Part shown: piece by piece, positions 43,100 through 52,005 of the stretch
Layout of the letters: each line of letters opens with the position of its first letter
Numbering within the stretch: the first letter of the stretch is position 1
Source of the DNA: Roseovarius sp.
GTDB taxonomy: Bacteria; Pseudomonadota; Alphaproteobacteria; Rhodobacterales; Rhodobacteraceae
DNA: 64,000 nt
Assembly: GCF_030373445.1 (NCBI RefSeq)
Contig: NZ_JAUCYU010000011.1
Coordinates: 1-64,000, forward strand
Direction of reading: 5' to 3'
Notes under the pieces: model-generated
What the model was told of the DNA's origin: nothing
Seen by the model: only the letters and a program-made list of their open reading frames with translations
Database searches by the model: none
Made by a program: the position numbers and the translations under genes

Positions 43100-44388
43100 T
43101 TCTCGGCAGCGTGTTCTTCCTGCTGCTGGCGCTCTTCCTCATGGGGTTGCCGATCTTCCTGTCCTTCCTGCTCATCAACGTGGGCGGGCTCTACATCCTG
43201 ACGGGCGACATCAAGGGCGTGCTGCTGGTGGTGAACTCGATGTTCAGCACCTCGACCAGCATCTCGCTCGCCGCCATCCCGCTATTTGTCCTGCTGGGGG
43301 AGCTGCTGTTCCGCTCCGGCTCGGTCAAGATCATCTTCGACGCGGTCGACGCGCTGGTCGGCAATTTCCGCGCCCGGCTCTACGCGGTCAGCATCGTGCT
43401 CTCCACCGTCTTCGGGGCGCTCTCGGGCTCGGCCATGGCGGTGGCGGCGATGATGGGCTCCTCGCTCCTGCCGGAAATGCAGAAGCGCGAGTATGACCGC
43501 AGCCTGTCGATGGGCACCATCCTTGCCGGCGCCAGCCTCGCGCCGATCATCCCGCCCTCGGTCATGGCCGTCGTCCTCGGCATCCTCTCCAAGGTCTCGA
43601 TCTCGGCCCTGCTGGTCGCGGGCATCCTGCCCGGCATCCTGCTCGCCACGGCCTTCCTGCTCTACACCATGGTCCGCGGGTTTCTGAACCCCAACGTCGC
43701 GCCGCTCGCCGAAAGCGCCGAGCGCCCCTGGTCCGAACGCGGCCGCACCGCGCTCCGCGCCGCGCCGTTCCTCCTGATCATCGTCACCATCCTCGGCCTC
43801 ATCCTCGGCGGCATCGCCACGCCCACCGAGGCCGCCGCCAGCGGCTGCGTCGCCGCCGCCATCATCTGCGCCATCTTCGGCAACCTGCGCCTGTCGTCGC
43901 TGATCGAGGCGCTACGCTCCACCGCCATGATCACCGCGATGATCATGATCATCATGGTCTGCTCGGTCTCCTTCAGCCAGCTCCTCAACTTCACCGGCGC
44001 CACCTTCGAGCTGGTCAAGCTGGTGTCGGCCCTGACCCTGCCGCTGGTGCTGATGTTCATCATGCTGCAACTGCTGCCCTTCGTGCTGTGCATGTTCATC
44101 GACCAGATCGCGCTGATGATCATGCTGGTGCCGATCTACCAGCCGATGATCGGCGCGCTGGGCTTCGACCCGATCTGGTTCTGGACCATCTTCCTGATCA
44201 ACATGTCGATCGGGGGCATCACGCCGCCCTTCGGCTACACGCTCTTCTCGCTGCAGGGCGCCTCCGACGGCATCCCGATCCAGGCCGTCTACCGCTCGGT
44301 GCTGCCCTTCATCGCGATCTTCATCGCCGTCATCGCCGTGCTCGCGCTGGTGCCGGAGATCATCCTGTTCCTGCCGTCGCTCCTGTGA
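43084..44388 (+). CDS. TRAP transporter large permease, DctM-like
   Basis: The 434-residue membrane protein has about 12 helices and the family segments FGALSGSAMAVAAMMGSSLL, LAPIIPPSVMAVVLG and MSIGGITPPFGYTLF. The start is GTG at 43084, preceded by AAGGGAG; longer readings upstream are a shadow of the DctQ-like gene. It forms the ion-coupled channel with the two preceding subunits. The SDR gene follows after 25 bases. Confidence 0.92.
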   Translation: MEWYVILGSVFFLLLALFLMGLPIFLSFLLINVGGLYILTGDIKGVLLVVNSMFSTSTSISLAAIPLFVLLGELLFRSGSVKIIFDAVDALVGNFRARLYAVSIVLSTVFGALSGSAMAVAAMMGSSLLPEMQKREYDRSLSMGTILAGASLAPIIPPSVMAVVLGILSKVSISALLVAGILPGILLATAFLLYTMVRGFLNPNVAPLAESAERPWSERGRTALRAAPFLLIIVTILGLILGGIATPTEAAASGCVAAAIICAIFGNLRLSSLIEALRSTAMITAMIMIIMVCSVSFSQLLNFTGATFELVKLVSALTLPLVLMFIMLQLLPFVLCMFIDQIALMIMLVPIYQPMIGALGFDPIWFWTIFLINMSIGGITPPFGYTLFSLQGASDGIPIQAVYRSVLPFIAIFIAVIAVLALVPEIILFLPSLL

Positions 44389-44413
44389 CGGCCCCACACT
44401 TCCGGAGGTGACA

Positions 44414-45193
44414 ATGGACCTTGGTATTTCGGGCCGCGCGGCCCTCGTTCTCGGCGGCTCTCAGGGGCTTGGCCTGTCCTGCGCGAAAGCCCTGGCAGAG
44501 GCCGGCGTGCGCGTCGCCATCAACGGCCGCGACGCGGCCAAGGCCGAAGCGGCGGCGCAGGAAATCGGCGGCGGCGCCATCGCCGTGCCGGGCGACATCT
44601 CCGACCCCGCGAACCGGCAGGCCATCGTCGAGAAGGCCCGCGAGGCACTGGGCCCCATCACCATCCTCGTCACCAATGCCGGCGGCCCGCCGCCCGGCCC
44701 GGTGGAAAGCCACGCCGAAGACATCTGGCTGAACGCGCTGAAAACCAACATGCTGCCGGCCATCGACTTCGCGCGCCAATGCCTGCCCGACATGCGCGCC
44801 GAAAATTACGGCCGCATCGTCAACGTCACCTCCTTCACCGTGCGCGACCCGTACCCCAACATGGGCGTCGCCACCGGCGTGCGCGCCGGCCTCACCGGCG
44901 CCATGCGCAGCCTCTCGCACGAGATCGCGCCCGACGGCATCACTGTCAACAACCTGCTGCCGGGCCTCATGGACACCGGCGCGCTCGAACGGGTCTACAA
45001 CGCCCAGTCCAAGGCAAAAGGCATCACGCCCGAAGAGGCCAAGGGCGCCATGGCCGAAAGCGTGCCGATGCGGCGGCTGGGGCAGGCGGCCGATTTCGGC
45101 CCGGCCTGCGCCTTTCTCTGCTCGGTCCACGCGGGCTACATCACCGGCCAGAACCTGACCGTGGATGGCGGGCTGGCCCGGCCCCTGCTGTGA
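44414..45193 (+). CDS. Atypical SDR (3-oxoacyl-ACP-reductase-like) without the YxxxK pair
   Basis: The 259-residue protein has the Rossmann motif VLGGSQGLGLS and TNAGG, and ends with YITGQNLTVDGGLARP, so it is clearly an SDR. At the place of the catalytic Tyr and Lys the sequence reads VTSFTVRDPYPNMGVATGVR, where Ser is kept but Tyr and Lys are replaced by Ala and Arg. A known SDR subgroup (often listed as BKR-like) has this pattern, so the loss is probably not degenerative. ATG at 44414 with GGAGG upstream was preferred to GTG at 44408. It is last in the TRAP unit and convergent with the IclR gene. Confidence 0.85.
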   Translation: MDLGISGRAALVLGGSQGLGLSCAKALAEAGVRVAINGRDAAKAEAAAQEIGGGAIAVPGDISDPANRQAIVEKAREALGPITILVTNAGGPPPGPVESHAEDIWLNALKTNMLPAIDFARQCLPDMRAENYGRIVNVTSFTVRDPYPNMGVATGVRAGLTGAMRSLSHEIAPDGITVNNLLPGLMDTGALERVYNAQSKAKGITPEEAKGAMAESVPMRRLGQAADFGPACAFLCSVHAGYITGQNLTVDGGLARPLL

Positions 45194-45216
45194 TACGGGC
45201 CATGACGGCCCCCCGC

Positions 45217-45957
45217 TCAGAAGGCGTTGGCCTCCTGCAGCATCGCCTGCGCGATCTCGCCGCGCATCTGCTCCTCGCTGACGCTGCCGGTTGCCACCGG
45301 CACGGTCAGCGCGGCGGTCTCGCCCTGGAAGCTGATCGGCACGCCGACCCCGCCGATCCCCGCCTTCCACGAATTGCGCACCGTCGCGAACCCGTCGGCG
45401 AGGCAGGCCTCGAGCGCCCGGTCGAACCCGTCCGTCGACTCGCCCCGCCGCGTCATGTCGGCCCGCAGCCGCCCGGCCAGCGCCCGGCGCTCCTGGACGG
45501 GCAGGGCGGCCACCAGCGCGATCCCCGCCGCCGAGACCTGCATCCTCAGCCGCCCGCCGGTCGCCAGCCGCACCGATACCATGTTCGTCCCCGGCACCAC
45601 CGCCACGAAGGTACAGTACAGCCCGTCGCGAATGGCCAGCGCCGCCGTCTCGCCGGTTTTCCGGCTCAGCGCCTCCAGGTGCGGCCGTGCCCTGTCCCGC
45701 AGGCTCAGCCCCGCCAGCACCGGGTAGCCCAGCGTCAGGCTCTTGGGCGTCAGCTCATAGGCGCGGCCCGTGCCGGTGGGCCGGATATAGCCCAGGGCGC
45801 ACAGCGTATGGGTCAGCCGGCTCACCGTCGAGGGCGCCAGCCCCACCGCATCGGATATGGCGCGATTGCCGATCGGCTGGTGCGACCGCGACAAACATTC
45901 CAGGATCGCCAGCCCCCGCGCCAATGCATCCACGAACTGCCGGTCGCCCTGTGCCAT
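45217..45957 (-). CDS. IclR-family transcriptional regulator
   Basis: The 246-residue protein has an IclR helix-turn-helix at residues 5-70 (FVDALARGLAILECLSRS, then LAPSTVSRLTHTLCALGYI) and an effector domain with the conserved SVRLATGGRLRMQVSAAGIA and NSWKAGIGGVGVPI. The ATG at 45957 has AGGAGAG at good distance. It is divergent from the acyl-CoA ligase operon and convergent with the TRAP unit; its likely site TTCCGC-N3-GCGGAA lies in front of both (45981-45995 and 41430-41444). Confidence 0.9.
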   Translation of the reverse strand: MAQGDRQFVDALARGLAILECLSRSHQPIGNRAISDAVGLAPSTVSRLTHTLCALGYIRPTGTGRAYELTPKSLTLGYPVLAGLSLRDRARPHLEALSRKTGETAALAIRDGLYCTFVAVVPGTNMVSVRLATGGRLRMQVSAAGIALVAALPVQERRALAGRLRADMTRRGESTDGFDRALEACLADGFATVRNSWKAGIGGVGVPISFQGETAALTVPVATGSVSEEQMRGEIAQAMLQEANAF

Positions 45958-45979
45958 GCCGAAACTCTCCTGCCGTTGT

Positions 45980-45996
45980 ATTCCGCTCTGCGGAAT
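45980..45996. promoter_or_regulatory. IclR-type operator ATTCCGC-TCT-GCGGAAT
   Basis: A perfect inverted repeat with 7-base arms and a 3-base spacer sits in the divergent promoter region of the IclR and acyl-CoA ligase genes, 23 bases before the IclR ATG. Its core is identical to the site at 41430-41444. Confidence 0.8.
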
Positions 45997-46082
45997 AGAT
46001 TTCTGCAATTTCCCATTGCGTTTACCGCCTCCTTCGGGACATGTCGAGACCATCGGCCCAAGCCGGTGAAAGGGAGGAAGAC

Positions 46083-47609
46083 ATGCTGACAGGCGATATG
46101 CTCCGCCGCTCCGCCGAGCGGTTTCCGAACAAGCCCGCCATCCTCTGGCAGGGGCAGTCGACAAGCTATGCAGAGCTCGACAAATCGGCCAATAAACTGG
46201 CCAATCGCCTGCTGGGTGAGGGGCTTCCCAAGGGCACCAAGGTCGGCATGATCTCCCGCAACCGTACCGAGTACGGCGTTGCGTTCTTCGGCATCGCGCG
46301 GTCCGGTTGCGTGATGGTAAACATTTCGGTGCTCTATGCGCCCGACGAACTGGCCTACGTGCTCGACAAGGCCGACGTGGAACTCCTCGTTTACGAAGAT
46401 ATCTTCGCCGAGAAGATCGAGGCGGTGAAGGACAGGCTGCCGAAGCTGAAGAAGCTGGTCTGCATCGGCGACGGCGGCGACGAGACGTTCGAGAGCTTCA
46501 TCGCCGAAGGCGGCGAGGGCTATCCGGACGTCGCCATCGACGAGGACGACCCGTTCTGCATGACCTACACGGGCGGCACCACCGGCCGGCCGAAAGGCGT
46601 GCTCTGCAGCCACCGCAACCGCAACATCACCGCCCACACCGTGATGGTCGAGGAAGCCATAGACGAGCGCGACATCGTCGGCATCGTCACCCCGCTCTTC
46701 CACGTGGCGGCCCTCAACATCATGTTCCAGCCCGCCATCCTCGCCGGCGCCACCACGACGCTTCTCAGCAAATGGACGGTCGAGGATTTCGCCGCCATGG
46801 CGAAGGAAACCCGCATGACCGCGCTCTTCGCCGTGCCGACGCAGCTCTCCATGGTCGTGAGCGACCCGAATTTCGACGCCGCCAACTACGCCACCTGGCG
46901 CAAGGTCTCCTTCGCCGGCGCCCCCATGCCCGACTGGGTCCAGTCCGAGCTGATGGAAAAGCTGCCCAACCTCGCCATCACCCAGATCTACGGCCAGTCG
47001 GAAATGGGCGTGCTCACCTCGCTCCGCGCCTGGAACCTGCCGGAAAAACTCGGCTCGGTCGGCCGCCAATGCTACAATGTCGACGTGGGCGTCATCGACC
47101 AGAACGGCAACAAGGTCGCCCCCGGCGAGATCGGCGAAATCGCCTCGCGCGGGCACAACGTCATGCTCGAATATTACAACGAGCCCGAGCAGACCGCGAA
47201 GTTCTGGCAGAACGGCTGGGCGCTGACGGGCGACGTGGGCACGATCGACGAAGAAGGGTTCATCACCCTGATCGACCGCTCGAAGGACATGATCATTTCC
47301 GGCGGCGAGAACGTCTACCCCAAGGAAATCGAAGACGTCATCTACGACCGGGACGAGGTCGCCGAATGCGCCGTCTTCGGCATCCCCGACGACAAGTGGG
47401 GCGAGGTGCCGGCGGCCTTCGTCATGCTGAAGGCGGGCGAAACCCTCGACGAGGCCACGCTGGTGGAGCATTGCGCCGAACGGCTCGCCCGTTTCAAGCG
47501 CCCCCGCCACGTGGAATTCGTCACGGATTTCCCGAAAACGCCCATCGGCAAGATACAGAAGAACATCCTCAAAGAGCCATTCTGGAAAGGCAGGGAGAAG
47601 AAGATATGA
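46083..47609 (+). CDS. Acyl-CoA ligase (AMP-forming)
   Basis: The 508-residue enzyme activates a carboxylic acid to an acyl-CoA through an acyl-AMP. It shows the P-loop [14 protein letters not shown] at about residue 162, YGQSEMG as the acyl/AMP motif, [16 protein letters not shown] and [19 protein letters not shown] as the hinge region, and the catalytic lysine in [19 protein letters not shown] lies just before the ATG at 46083. Its stop overlaps the first crotonase start (ATGA). It is the entry step for whatever acid the TRAP system brings in; medium-chain, cyclohexane-type or aromatic acids are all possible. Confidence 0.92.
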   Translation: MLTGDMLRRSAERFPNKPAILWQGQSTSYAELDKSANKLANRLLGEGLPKGTKVGMISRNRTEYGVAFFGIARSGCVMVNISVLYAPDELAYVLDKADVELLVYEDIFAEKIEAVKDRLPKLKKLVCIGDGGDETFESFIAEGGEGYPDVAIDEDDPFCMTYTGGTTGRPKGVLCSHRNRNITAHTVMVEEAIDERDIVGIVTPLFHVAALNIMFQPAILAGATTTLLSKWTVEDFAAMAKETRMTALFAVPTQLSMVVSDPNFDAANYATWRKVSFAGAPMPDWVQSELMEKLPNLAITQIYGQSEMGVLTSLRAWNLPEKLGSVGRQCYNVDVGVIDQNGNKVAPGEIGEIASRGHNVMLEYYNEPEQTAKFWQNGWALTGDVGTIDEEGFITLIDRSKDMIISGGENVYPKEIEDVIYDRDEVAECAVFGIPDDKWGEVPAAFVMLKAGETLDEATLVEHCAERLARFKRPRHVEFVTDFPKTPIGKIQKNILKEPFWKGREKKI

Positions 47610-48415
47610 CCGACACCTACGAAGGCTACGAGCGCCTGAAATTCGACTGGCCGGCCGAGCGCGTGTTGCGGGTGACCATGGAAAACCCCGGCCGCATGAA
47701 CGCGGCCGACGGCGTGATGCATGGCGAGCTGGTCCGCATCTGGCGCGACATCGACGCGGATTCGCGGGTCAACGCGGTCATCATCCGCGGCGCGGGCGAT
47801 GCCTTCTCGGGCGGCGGCGACCTCGAACTGGTCAAGGAGATGACGCAGGATTTCAACACGTTGAACCGTGTCTGGAAGGAAGCGCGCGATCTTGTCTACA
47901 ACGTGATCAACTGTTCCAAGCCGGTCGTCTCGGCCATGGAAGGCCCCGCCGTGGGCGCAGGCCTCGTCGCCGGGCTGCTGGCCGATGTCTCCATCGCCTC
48001 GCGCACCGCCCGCATCATCGACGGCCACACCCGGCTGGGCGTCGCCGCGGGCGATCATGCCGCCATCGTCTGGCCGCTCCTCTGCGGGCTCGCCAAGTCG
48101 AAATACTACCTGATGACCTGCGATCCGGTCAGCGGCGAAGAGGCCGAGCGCATCGGCCTCGTCTCCCTCGTGACCGAACCCGAGGACCTGCACGACAAGG
48201 CGCTCGAAGTGGCCACCAAGCTGGCCAAGGGCGCCCCCGGCGCCGTGCGCTTCACAAAGTACGCGCTCAACAACTGGCTGCGCATGGCCGGGCCCACCTT
48301 CGACACCTCGCTGGCGCTCGAATTCATGGGCTTCAACGGCCCCGACGTGCAGGAGGGCCTGTCGTCGCTCAAGGAAAAACGCAAGCCGAACTTCGACCCC
48401 GAGTCGCCGCTCTAG
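47606..48415 (+). CDS. Crotonase family protein (enoyl-CoA hydratase-like)
   Basis: The 269-residue protein has the crotonase oxyanion-hole segments [19 protein letters not shown] and [17 protein letters not shown]. Where hydratases normally have a catalytic Glu (QPE) it reads [20 protein letters not shown], so that Glu is absent; a subgroup with GDH/GDG in the next turn is known. It may therefore be a hydrolase, isomerase or a hydratase with another acid residue. It is translationally coupled to the ligase. Confidence 0.85.
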   Translation: MTDTYEGYERLKFDWPAERVLRVTMENPGRMNAADGVMHGELVRIWRDIDADSRVNAVIIRGAGDAFSGGGDLELVKEMTQDFNTLNRVWKEARDLVYNVINCSKPVVSAMEGPAVGAGLVAGLLADVSIASRTARIIDGHTRLGVAAGDHAAIVWPLLCGLAKSKYYLMTCDPVSGEEAERIGLVSLVTEPEDLHDKALEVATKLAKGAPGAVRFTKYALNNWLRMAGPTFDTSLALEFMGFNGPDVQEGLSSLKEKRKPNFDPESPL

Positions 48416-48445
48416 GCCGCCCCGGAGACCCCCGCAGACACAGGA

Positions 48446-49246
48446 ATGACGATGACAGACCAATCCGGCCCGCCCGAAGACATGGTGCTTCTCGAACATC
48501 CCGAACCGGGGGTCGCCGTGGTGCGCCTCAACCGGCCCAGCGTGAAGAACGCGCTCGACCTCGAGATCCGCAAGCGGCTGGCCGAGGTGTTCCGGGGGCT
48601 GGCCGAAGACCCCGACCTGCGCTGCGTCGTCCTTACCGGAGACGAGACCAGCTTCGCCGCCGGGGCCGACATCTCCGACATGTCCCGTATCTCGGCGGTC
48701 GAGATGTACCACCGCCACACCGAACGCCTCTGGGCCGCCGTGGCCGACTGCCCGGTGCCGGTGATCGCCGCCGTCAACGGCTACGCCCTTGGCGGCGGGC
48801 TCGAACTGGCGCTTCTCTGCGACATCTCGATCATCGGCCGCAGCACCAAACTGGGCCAGCCCGAGGTGCGCGTCGGCATCATGCCCGGCGCCGGCGGCAC
48901 CCAGCGGCTGGTGCGCGAGATCGGCAAGTTCCGCGCCATGCGCCTGTGCCTGACGGGCGAGGTCATCACCGCCGAGGAAGCATGGGATATGGGGCTCGCC
49001 TCGAAGGTCGTCGACGACGACAAGGTGCTCCCCGAGGCGATGGCGATGGCCCGCACCATCGCCGCCATGCCCCCCATCGCCGTCGCCCAGATCAAGGAGG
49101 TAATCCTGCACGGCATGGATGTCCCCCTCGGCGCCGCGCTGGCGCTGGAACGCAAGGCGGTGCAGCTTCTCTTCGCCACCGAGGACAAGGCCGAGGGGAT
49201 GCAGGCCTTCCTCGACAAGCGCGCGCCCAAGTTCACCGGGCACTGA
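48446..49246 (+). CDS. Enoyl-CoA hydratase/isomerase (crotonase)
   Basis: The 266-residue enzyme has the full hydratase pattern: TSFAAGADISDM and NGYALGGGLELALLCD for the oxyanion hole, then LGQPEVRVGIMPGAGGTQRL with the catalytic Glu in QPE. It should hydrate an enoyl-CoA. It follows the first crotonase by 30 bases. Two different crotonases plus a ligase and an SDR give most of a beta-oxidation-like spiral, but no acyl-CoA dehydrogenase or thiolase is encoded here. Confidence 0.92.
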   Translation: MTMTDQSGPPEDMVLLEHPEPGVAVVRLNRPSVKNALDLEIRKRLAEVFRGLAEDPDLRCVVLTGDETSFAAGADISDMSRISAVEMYHRHTERLWAAVADCPVPVIAAVNGYALGGGLELALLCDISIIGRSTKLGQPEVRVGIMPGAGGTQRLVREIGKFRAMRLCLTGEVITAEEAWDMGLASKVVDDDKVLPEAMAMARTIAAMPPIAVAQIKEVILHGMDVPLGAALALERKAVQLLFATEDKAEGMQAFLDKRAPKFTGH

Positions 49247-49421
49247 GCCCGGCCCCCACTGCCCGAAAAACCGCACGATCACGCAATCGTGGGCAGATTT
49301 CATGCCCCCCGGCGGCGGTTCGGGTTGGCACGGTGCTGGCATCGCTCCAGATAGGAATGGTACGGTCGGGTCACGACACGACCTTGGTTGCGCAACCCCA
49401 CGCACGAAAGGAGAGACCTCA

Positions 49422-49910
49422 ATGCCATCCCCCTTCCTCAACCGCCGGACCCTCCTTGCCACGGGCGGCGCGACGCTCGCCACCGGCGCCACGGGCCTTC
49501 TCACCCCCGCCATGGCACAGGACGTGGCCCCCACCGCCTCGATGCGCGGCGGCGCCAACAACTACCGCCCCGGCGCGCCCATCGTCGAACGCATCGGCGG
49601 CGGCGGCTTCTGGATGTCCGGCACCGTGCGCCGCGCGGGCGACGGCGCCCCGCTGGAAGGCCAGCGCATCCAGATCTGGGCCCACACAACCGAGGGGCAC
49701 GAGCGCGACTGGCACAGCCACGGCGCCACGCTGACCGACGCCAACGGCGAATTCCGCCTCGAAATGCCCCAGATCGTGCCGGCCTTCGGCCAGCCCCACG
49801 GCCATCTCGCCTATGACAGCGAAGACCACGAGACCGTCTTCCTCCGCCCCGTCATGTCGAGCGCGAGCGACACCAGCCTCGAGGCGCATTTCGTCCTGAA
49901 ACCCGTCTGA
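49422..49910 (+). CDS. Tat-exported intradiol-dioxygenase-like protein
   Basis: The 162-residue protein begins with a twin-arginine signal (LNRRTLLATGGATLA, cleavage near PAMA-QD). The mature part resembles the beta-sandwich core of intradiol ring-cleavage dioxygenases (WMSGTVRRAGDGAPLEGQRI, TLTDANGEFRLEMP, then GQPHGHLAY). Only part of the usual 2-Tyr/2-His iron set can be matched: several histidines are present, but no clear tyrosine pair, so catalysis is doubtful. GAAAGGAG lies before the ATG. It is followed 23 bases later by a ferric-reductase-like membrane protein, suggesting a periplasmic redox pair. Confidence 0.7.
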   Translation: MPSPFLNRRTLLATGGATLATGATGLLTPAMAQDVAPTASMRGGANNYRPGAPIVERIGGGGFWMSGTVRRAGDGAPLEGQRIQIWAHTTEGHERDWHSHGATLTDANGEFRLEMPQIVPAFGQPHGHLAYDSEDHETVFLRPVMSSASDTSLEAHFVLKPV

Positions 49911-49933
49911 TCCCCCGCCGGACCGCCGCCCTG

Positions 49934-50542
49934 ATGCCCCTGCTGCGCGCCACTCTGATCTGGGCCGCCACCGCCTTGGTGCTGGCCGTGCCCCTGGTCG
50001 CGGCGGCGCTCAGCCCACTGCTCGAATGGCGCCAGCCCGTCTACATCGCCGCCGGCTTCGCGGGCGTCACGGGCATGGCCTTGCTGCTGATCCAGCCGCT
50101 CCTGATCGCGGGCCTCCTGCCGGGCCTCGACCCGCTGCAGGAACGCCGCATCCACCGCTGGACCGGCGCGGCGCTGGTCCTTTCCGTCATCCTCCACGTC
50201 GCCGGCCTCTGGCTCACCAGCCCGCCCGACGTGATCGACGCCCTCCTTTTCACCTCGCCCACGCCCTTCACCCCGTGGGGCGTCATTGCCATGTGGGCGC
50301 TCTTCGCCACCGCGATCCTCGCCGTGATCCGCCGCCGCCTCCGCCTGCGCTGGCGCACCTGGCGCATCGCCCACACCGCGCTGGCCCTCGTCATCGTCAC
50401 CGGCAGCGTCGTCCACGCCATCCTCATCACCGGCACGATGGAAACCGTCTCGAAAATCACCCTCTGCACCCTGGCGCTCGCCCTAACCCTCCGCGTCGCC
50501 TTCGACCCCGGCACGCTCAAACGCCTCCGCCGCGCGCGTTGA
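49934..50542 (+). CDS. Ferric-reductase-like transmembrane protein
   Basis: The 202-residue protein has about six hydrophobic helices and matches the ferric-reductase-like transmembrane (cytochrome b-type) domain. Paired histidines in RRIHRWTGAAL/ILHVAGLW and WRIAHTALALVIV/SVVHAIL are positioned to bind two hemes across the membrane. There is no FAD/NAD domain, so electrons must come from another protein or the quinone pool. It forms a two-gene unit with the Tat-exported intradiol-like protein; related domains such as MsrQ pass electrons to a periplasmic partner. Confidence 0.75.
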   Translation: MPLLRATLIWAATALVLAVPLVAAALSPLLEWRQPVYIAAGFAGVTGMALLLIQPLLIAGLLPGLDPLQERRIHRWTGAALVLSVILHVAGLWLTSPPDVIDALLFTSPTPFTPWGVIAMWALFATAILAVIRRRLRLRWRTWRIAHTALALVIVTGSVVHAILITGTMETVSKITLCTLALALTLRVAFDPGTLKRLRRAR

Positions 50543-51280
50543 TCACCCGCGCCGCGCCGCCTCGGCCCGCGTCGCCAGCCCATCCACCACCCGGTGCAGC
50601 GCCAGCGTCAGCACCGCCACCACGATCACCGTCGCGAACATCAGGTCGATCTTCGCCCGCCCGTTCGCCAGCAGCATCAGGTAGCCCAGCCCGCGCGACG
50701 CGCCCACCCATTCGCCGATGATCGCCCCGATCGGCGCGTAAACCGCCGCCAGCCGCAGCCCCGACAGCAAGCCCGGCAGCGCCGCCGGAATCCGCACGTG
50801 CCACATCACCCGCATAGGCCCCGCGCCCATCACCCGCGCCTGTTGCAGCCACGCGGGCGGGGTCGAGACCAGCGCGTCGAAGAAGGCCGACGTCACCGGG
50901 AAATAGATGATCAGCAGCGCCATCGCCACTTTCGATCCCATCCCGTAGCCGAACCACAGCGTGAAGATCGGCGCCAGCGCAAAGACCGGCACCGCCTGGC
51001 TGAACACCAGCAGCGGCCGCACCAGCCGCCGGGCGGCGGGCGACAGCGCCAGCCCGATCGCCGTCACCCAGCCCAGCACGGCGCCAAGCGCCAGCCCCAC
51101 CAGCACCTCCGTCACCGTCACCAGCGCGTTCTCCGCCAGAAGCGCCCGGTTCTCCCAAAGCGCAATGCCCACCCTTGCCGGCCCCGGCAGGATGAAATGC
51201 GGCACCTGCAACACCACCACCGCCGCCTGCCAGAGCGCCAGCCCGAACCCCAGCGGCAGCAGCGCCCACAGCCCCCTCAT
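50543..51280 (-). CDS. thiX: Pyrimidine-precursor ABC transporter permease
   Basis: The 245-residue permease has about six hydrophobic helices and the EAA-type loop WLQQARVMGAGPMRVMWHVR. It belongs to the nitrate/sulfonate/HMP-precursor permease group and, from its operon, is the membrane subunit of ThiXYZ, which imports formylaminopyrimidine-type thiamin breakdown products. It is the last gene of the thi operon and overlaps the ATPase gene by four bases. The start ATG at 51280 is set by that overlap. Confidence 0.85.
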   Translation of the reverse strand: MRGLWALLPLGFGLALWQAAVVVLQVPHFILPGPARVGIALWENRALLAENALVTVTEVLVGLALGAVLGWVTAIGLALSPAARRLVRPLLVFSQAVPVFALAPIFTLWFGYGMGSKVAMALLIIYFPVTSAFFDALVSTPPAWLQQARVMGAGPMRVMWHVRIPAALPGLLSGLRLAAVYAPIGAIIGEWVGASRGLGYLMLLANGRAKIDLMFATVIVVAVLTLALHRVVDGLATRAEAARRG

Positions 51281-52005
51281 GCCGCGTCCAGCAGCAGCCG
51301 GGTCAACCGCCCGGTCACCGCCAGCGTCTCGCCCGTATCGGGCGCGCGCGGGATCGGTTCGGGCGCCTCGACCGCCACCTCCGACAGCCCTTGCCCGGTC
51401 AGCACGAACACCCGCTCGCCCAGCCGCGCGGCCTCGGCCGGGTCGTGCGTGACATGCAGCACCGTCCGCCCGCGCAGCACCTCCGCCGCCAGCTCCTGCA
51501 TCCTCGCCCGCGTCGCCACGTCCAGCGCCGAAAACGGCTCGTCCAGCAGCACCACGGGCCGATCCTCGTAAAGCGTCCGCGCCAGCGCCGCCCGCTGCCT
51601 CTGCCCGCCCGACAGCGCCCGCGGTCTCCGCCCCGCCAGCGCCTCCAGCCCCACGCGCCGCAACAACTCCTCTGCCCGGGCCACGTCCCCGCGCAGGCCG
51701 CGCAGCCGCGCCCCAAGCATCACGTTCTCCCGCACGCTCAGCCACGGCATCAGCAGGTCCGCCTGCGCCATCATCGCCACCCGGCCCTGCAACGCCCCGC
51801 CATCGCTCGCCCGCGCCGTGCCCTCCAGCACCAGCCCGTCCCCCAGCCCGGCAAAACACTGCAAAAGCGTCGATTTCCCCACGCCCGACGCCCCCAGCAG
51901 GCAGGTCCACCGCCCCGCCGGCACCTCCAGCGACACGGGCGCAAGGATCTCCACCCCGCCCACGCTCACCCGGCCCGAGAAGCAAAGCCCCGGCGGGGCC
52001 GTCAC
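51277..52005 (-). CDS. thiZ: Pyrimidine-precursor ABC transporter ATPase
   Basis: The 242-residue ATPase has Walker A GASGVGKSTL, Q-loop MAQADLLMPWLSVRENVML, signature LSGGQRQRAALAR, Walker B VVLLDEPFSALD and switch THDPAEA. The start is GTG at 52005, which overlaps the TGA of tenA (GTGA); codons upstream are a shadow of tenA. It energises uptake of the pyrimidine precursor with thiX and thiY. Confidence 0.88.
   Translation of the reverse strand: MTAPPGLCFSGRVSVGGVEILAPVSLEVPAGRWTCLLGASGVGKSTLLQCFAGLGDGLVLEGTARASDGGALQGRVAMMAQADLLMPWLSVRENVMLGARLRGLRGDVARAEELLRRVGLEALAGRRPRALSGGQRQRAALARTLYEDRPVVLLDEPFSALDVATRARMQELAAEVLRGRTVLHVTHDPAEAARLGERVFVLTGQGLSEVAVEAPEPIPRAPDTGETLAVTGRLTRLLLDAA

Noticed and set aside
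47342..49561. Minus-strand open frame of 739 codons opposite the crotonases
   Set aside because: No domain is visible, and it covers two intact crotonase genes and the start of the Tat protein gene.
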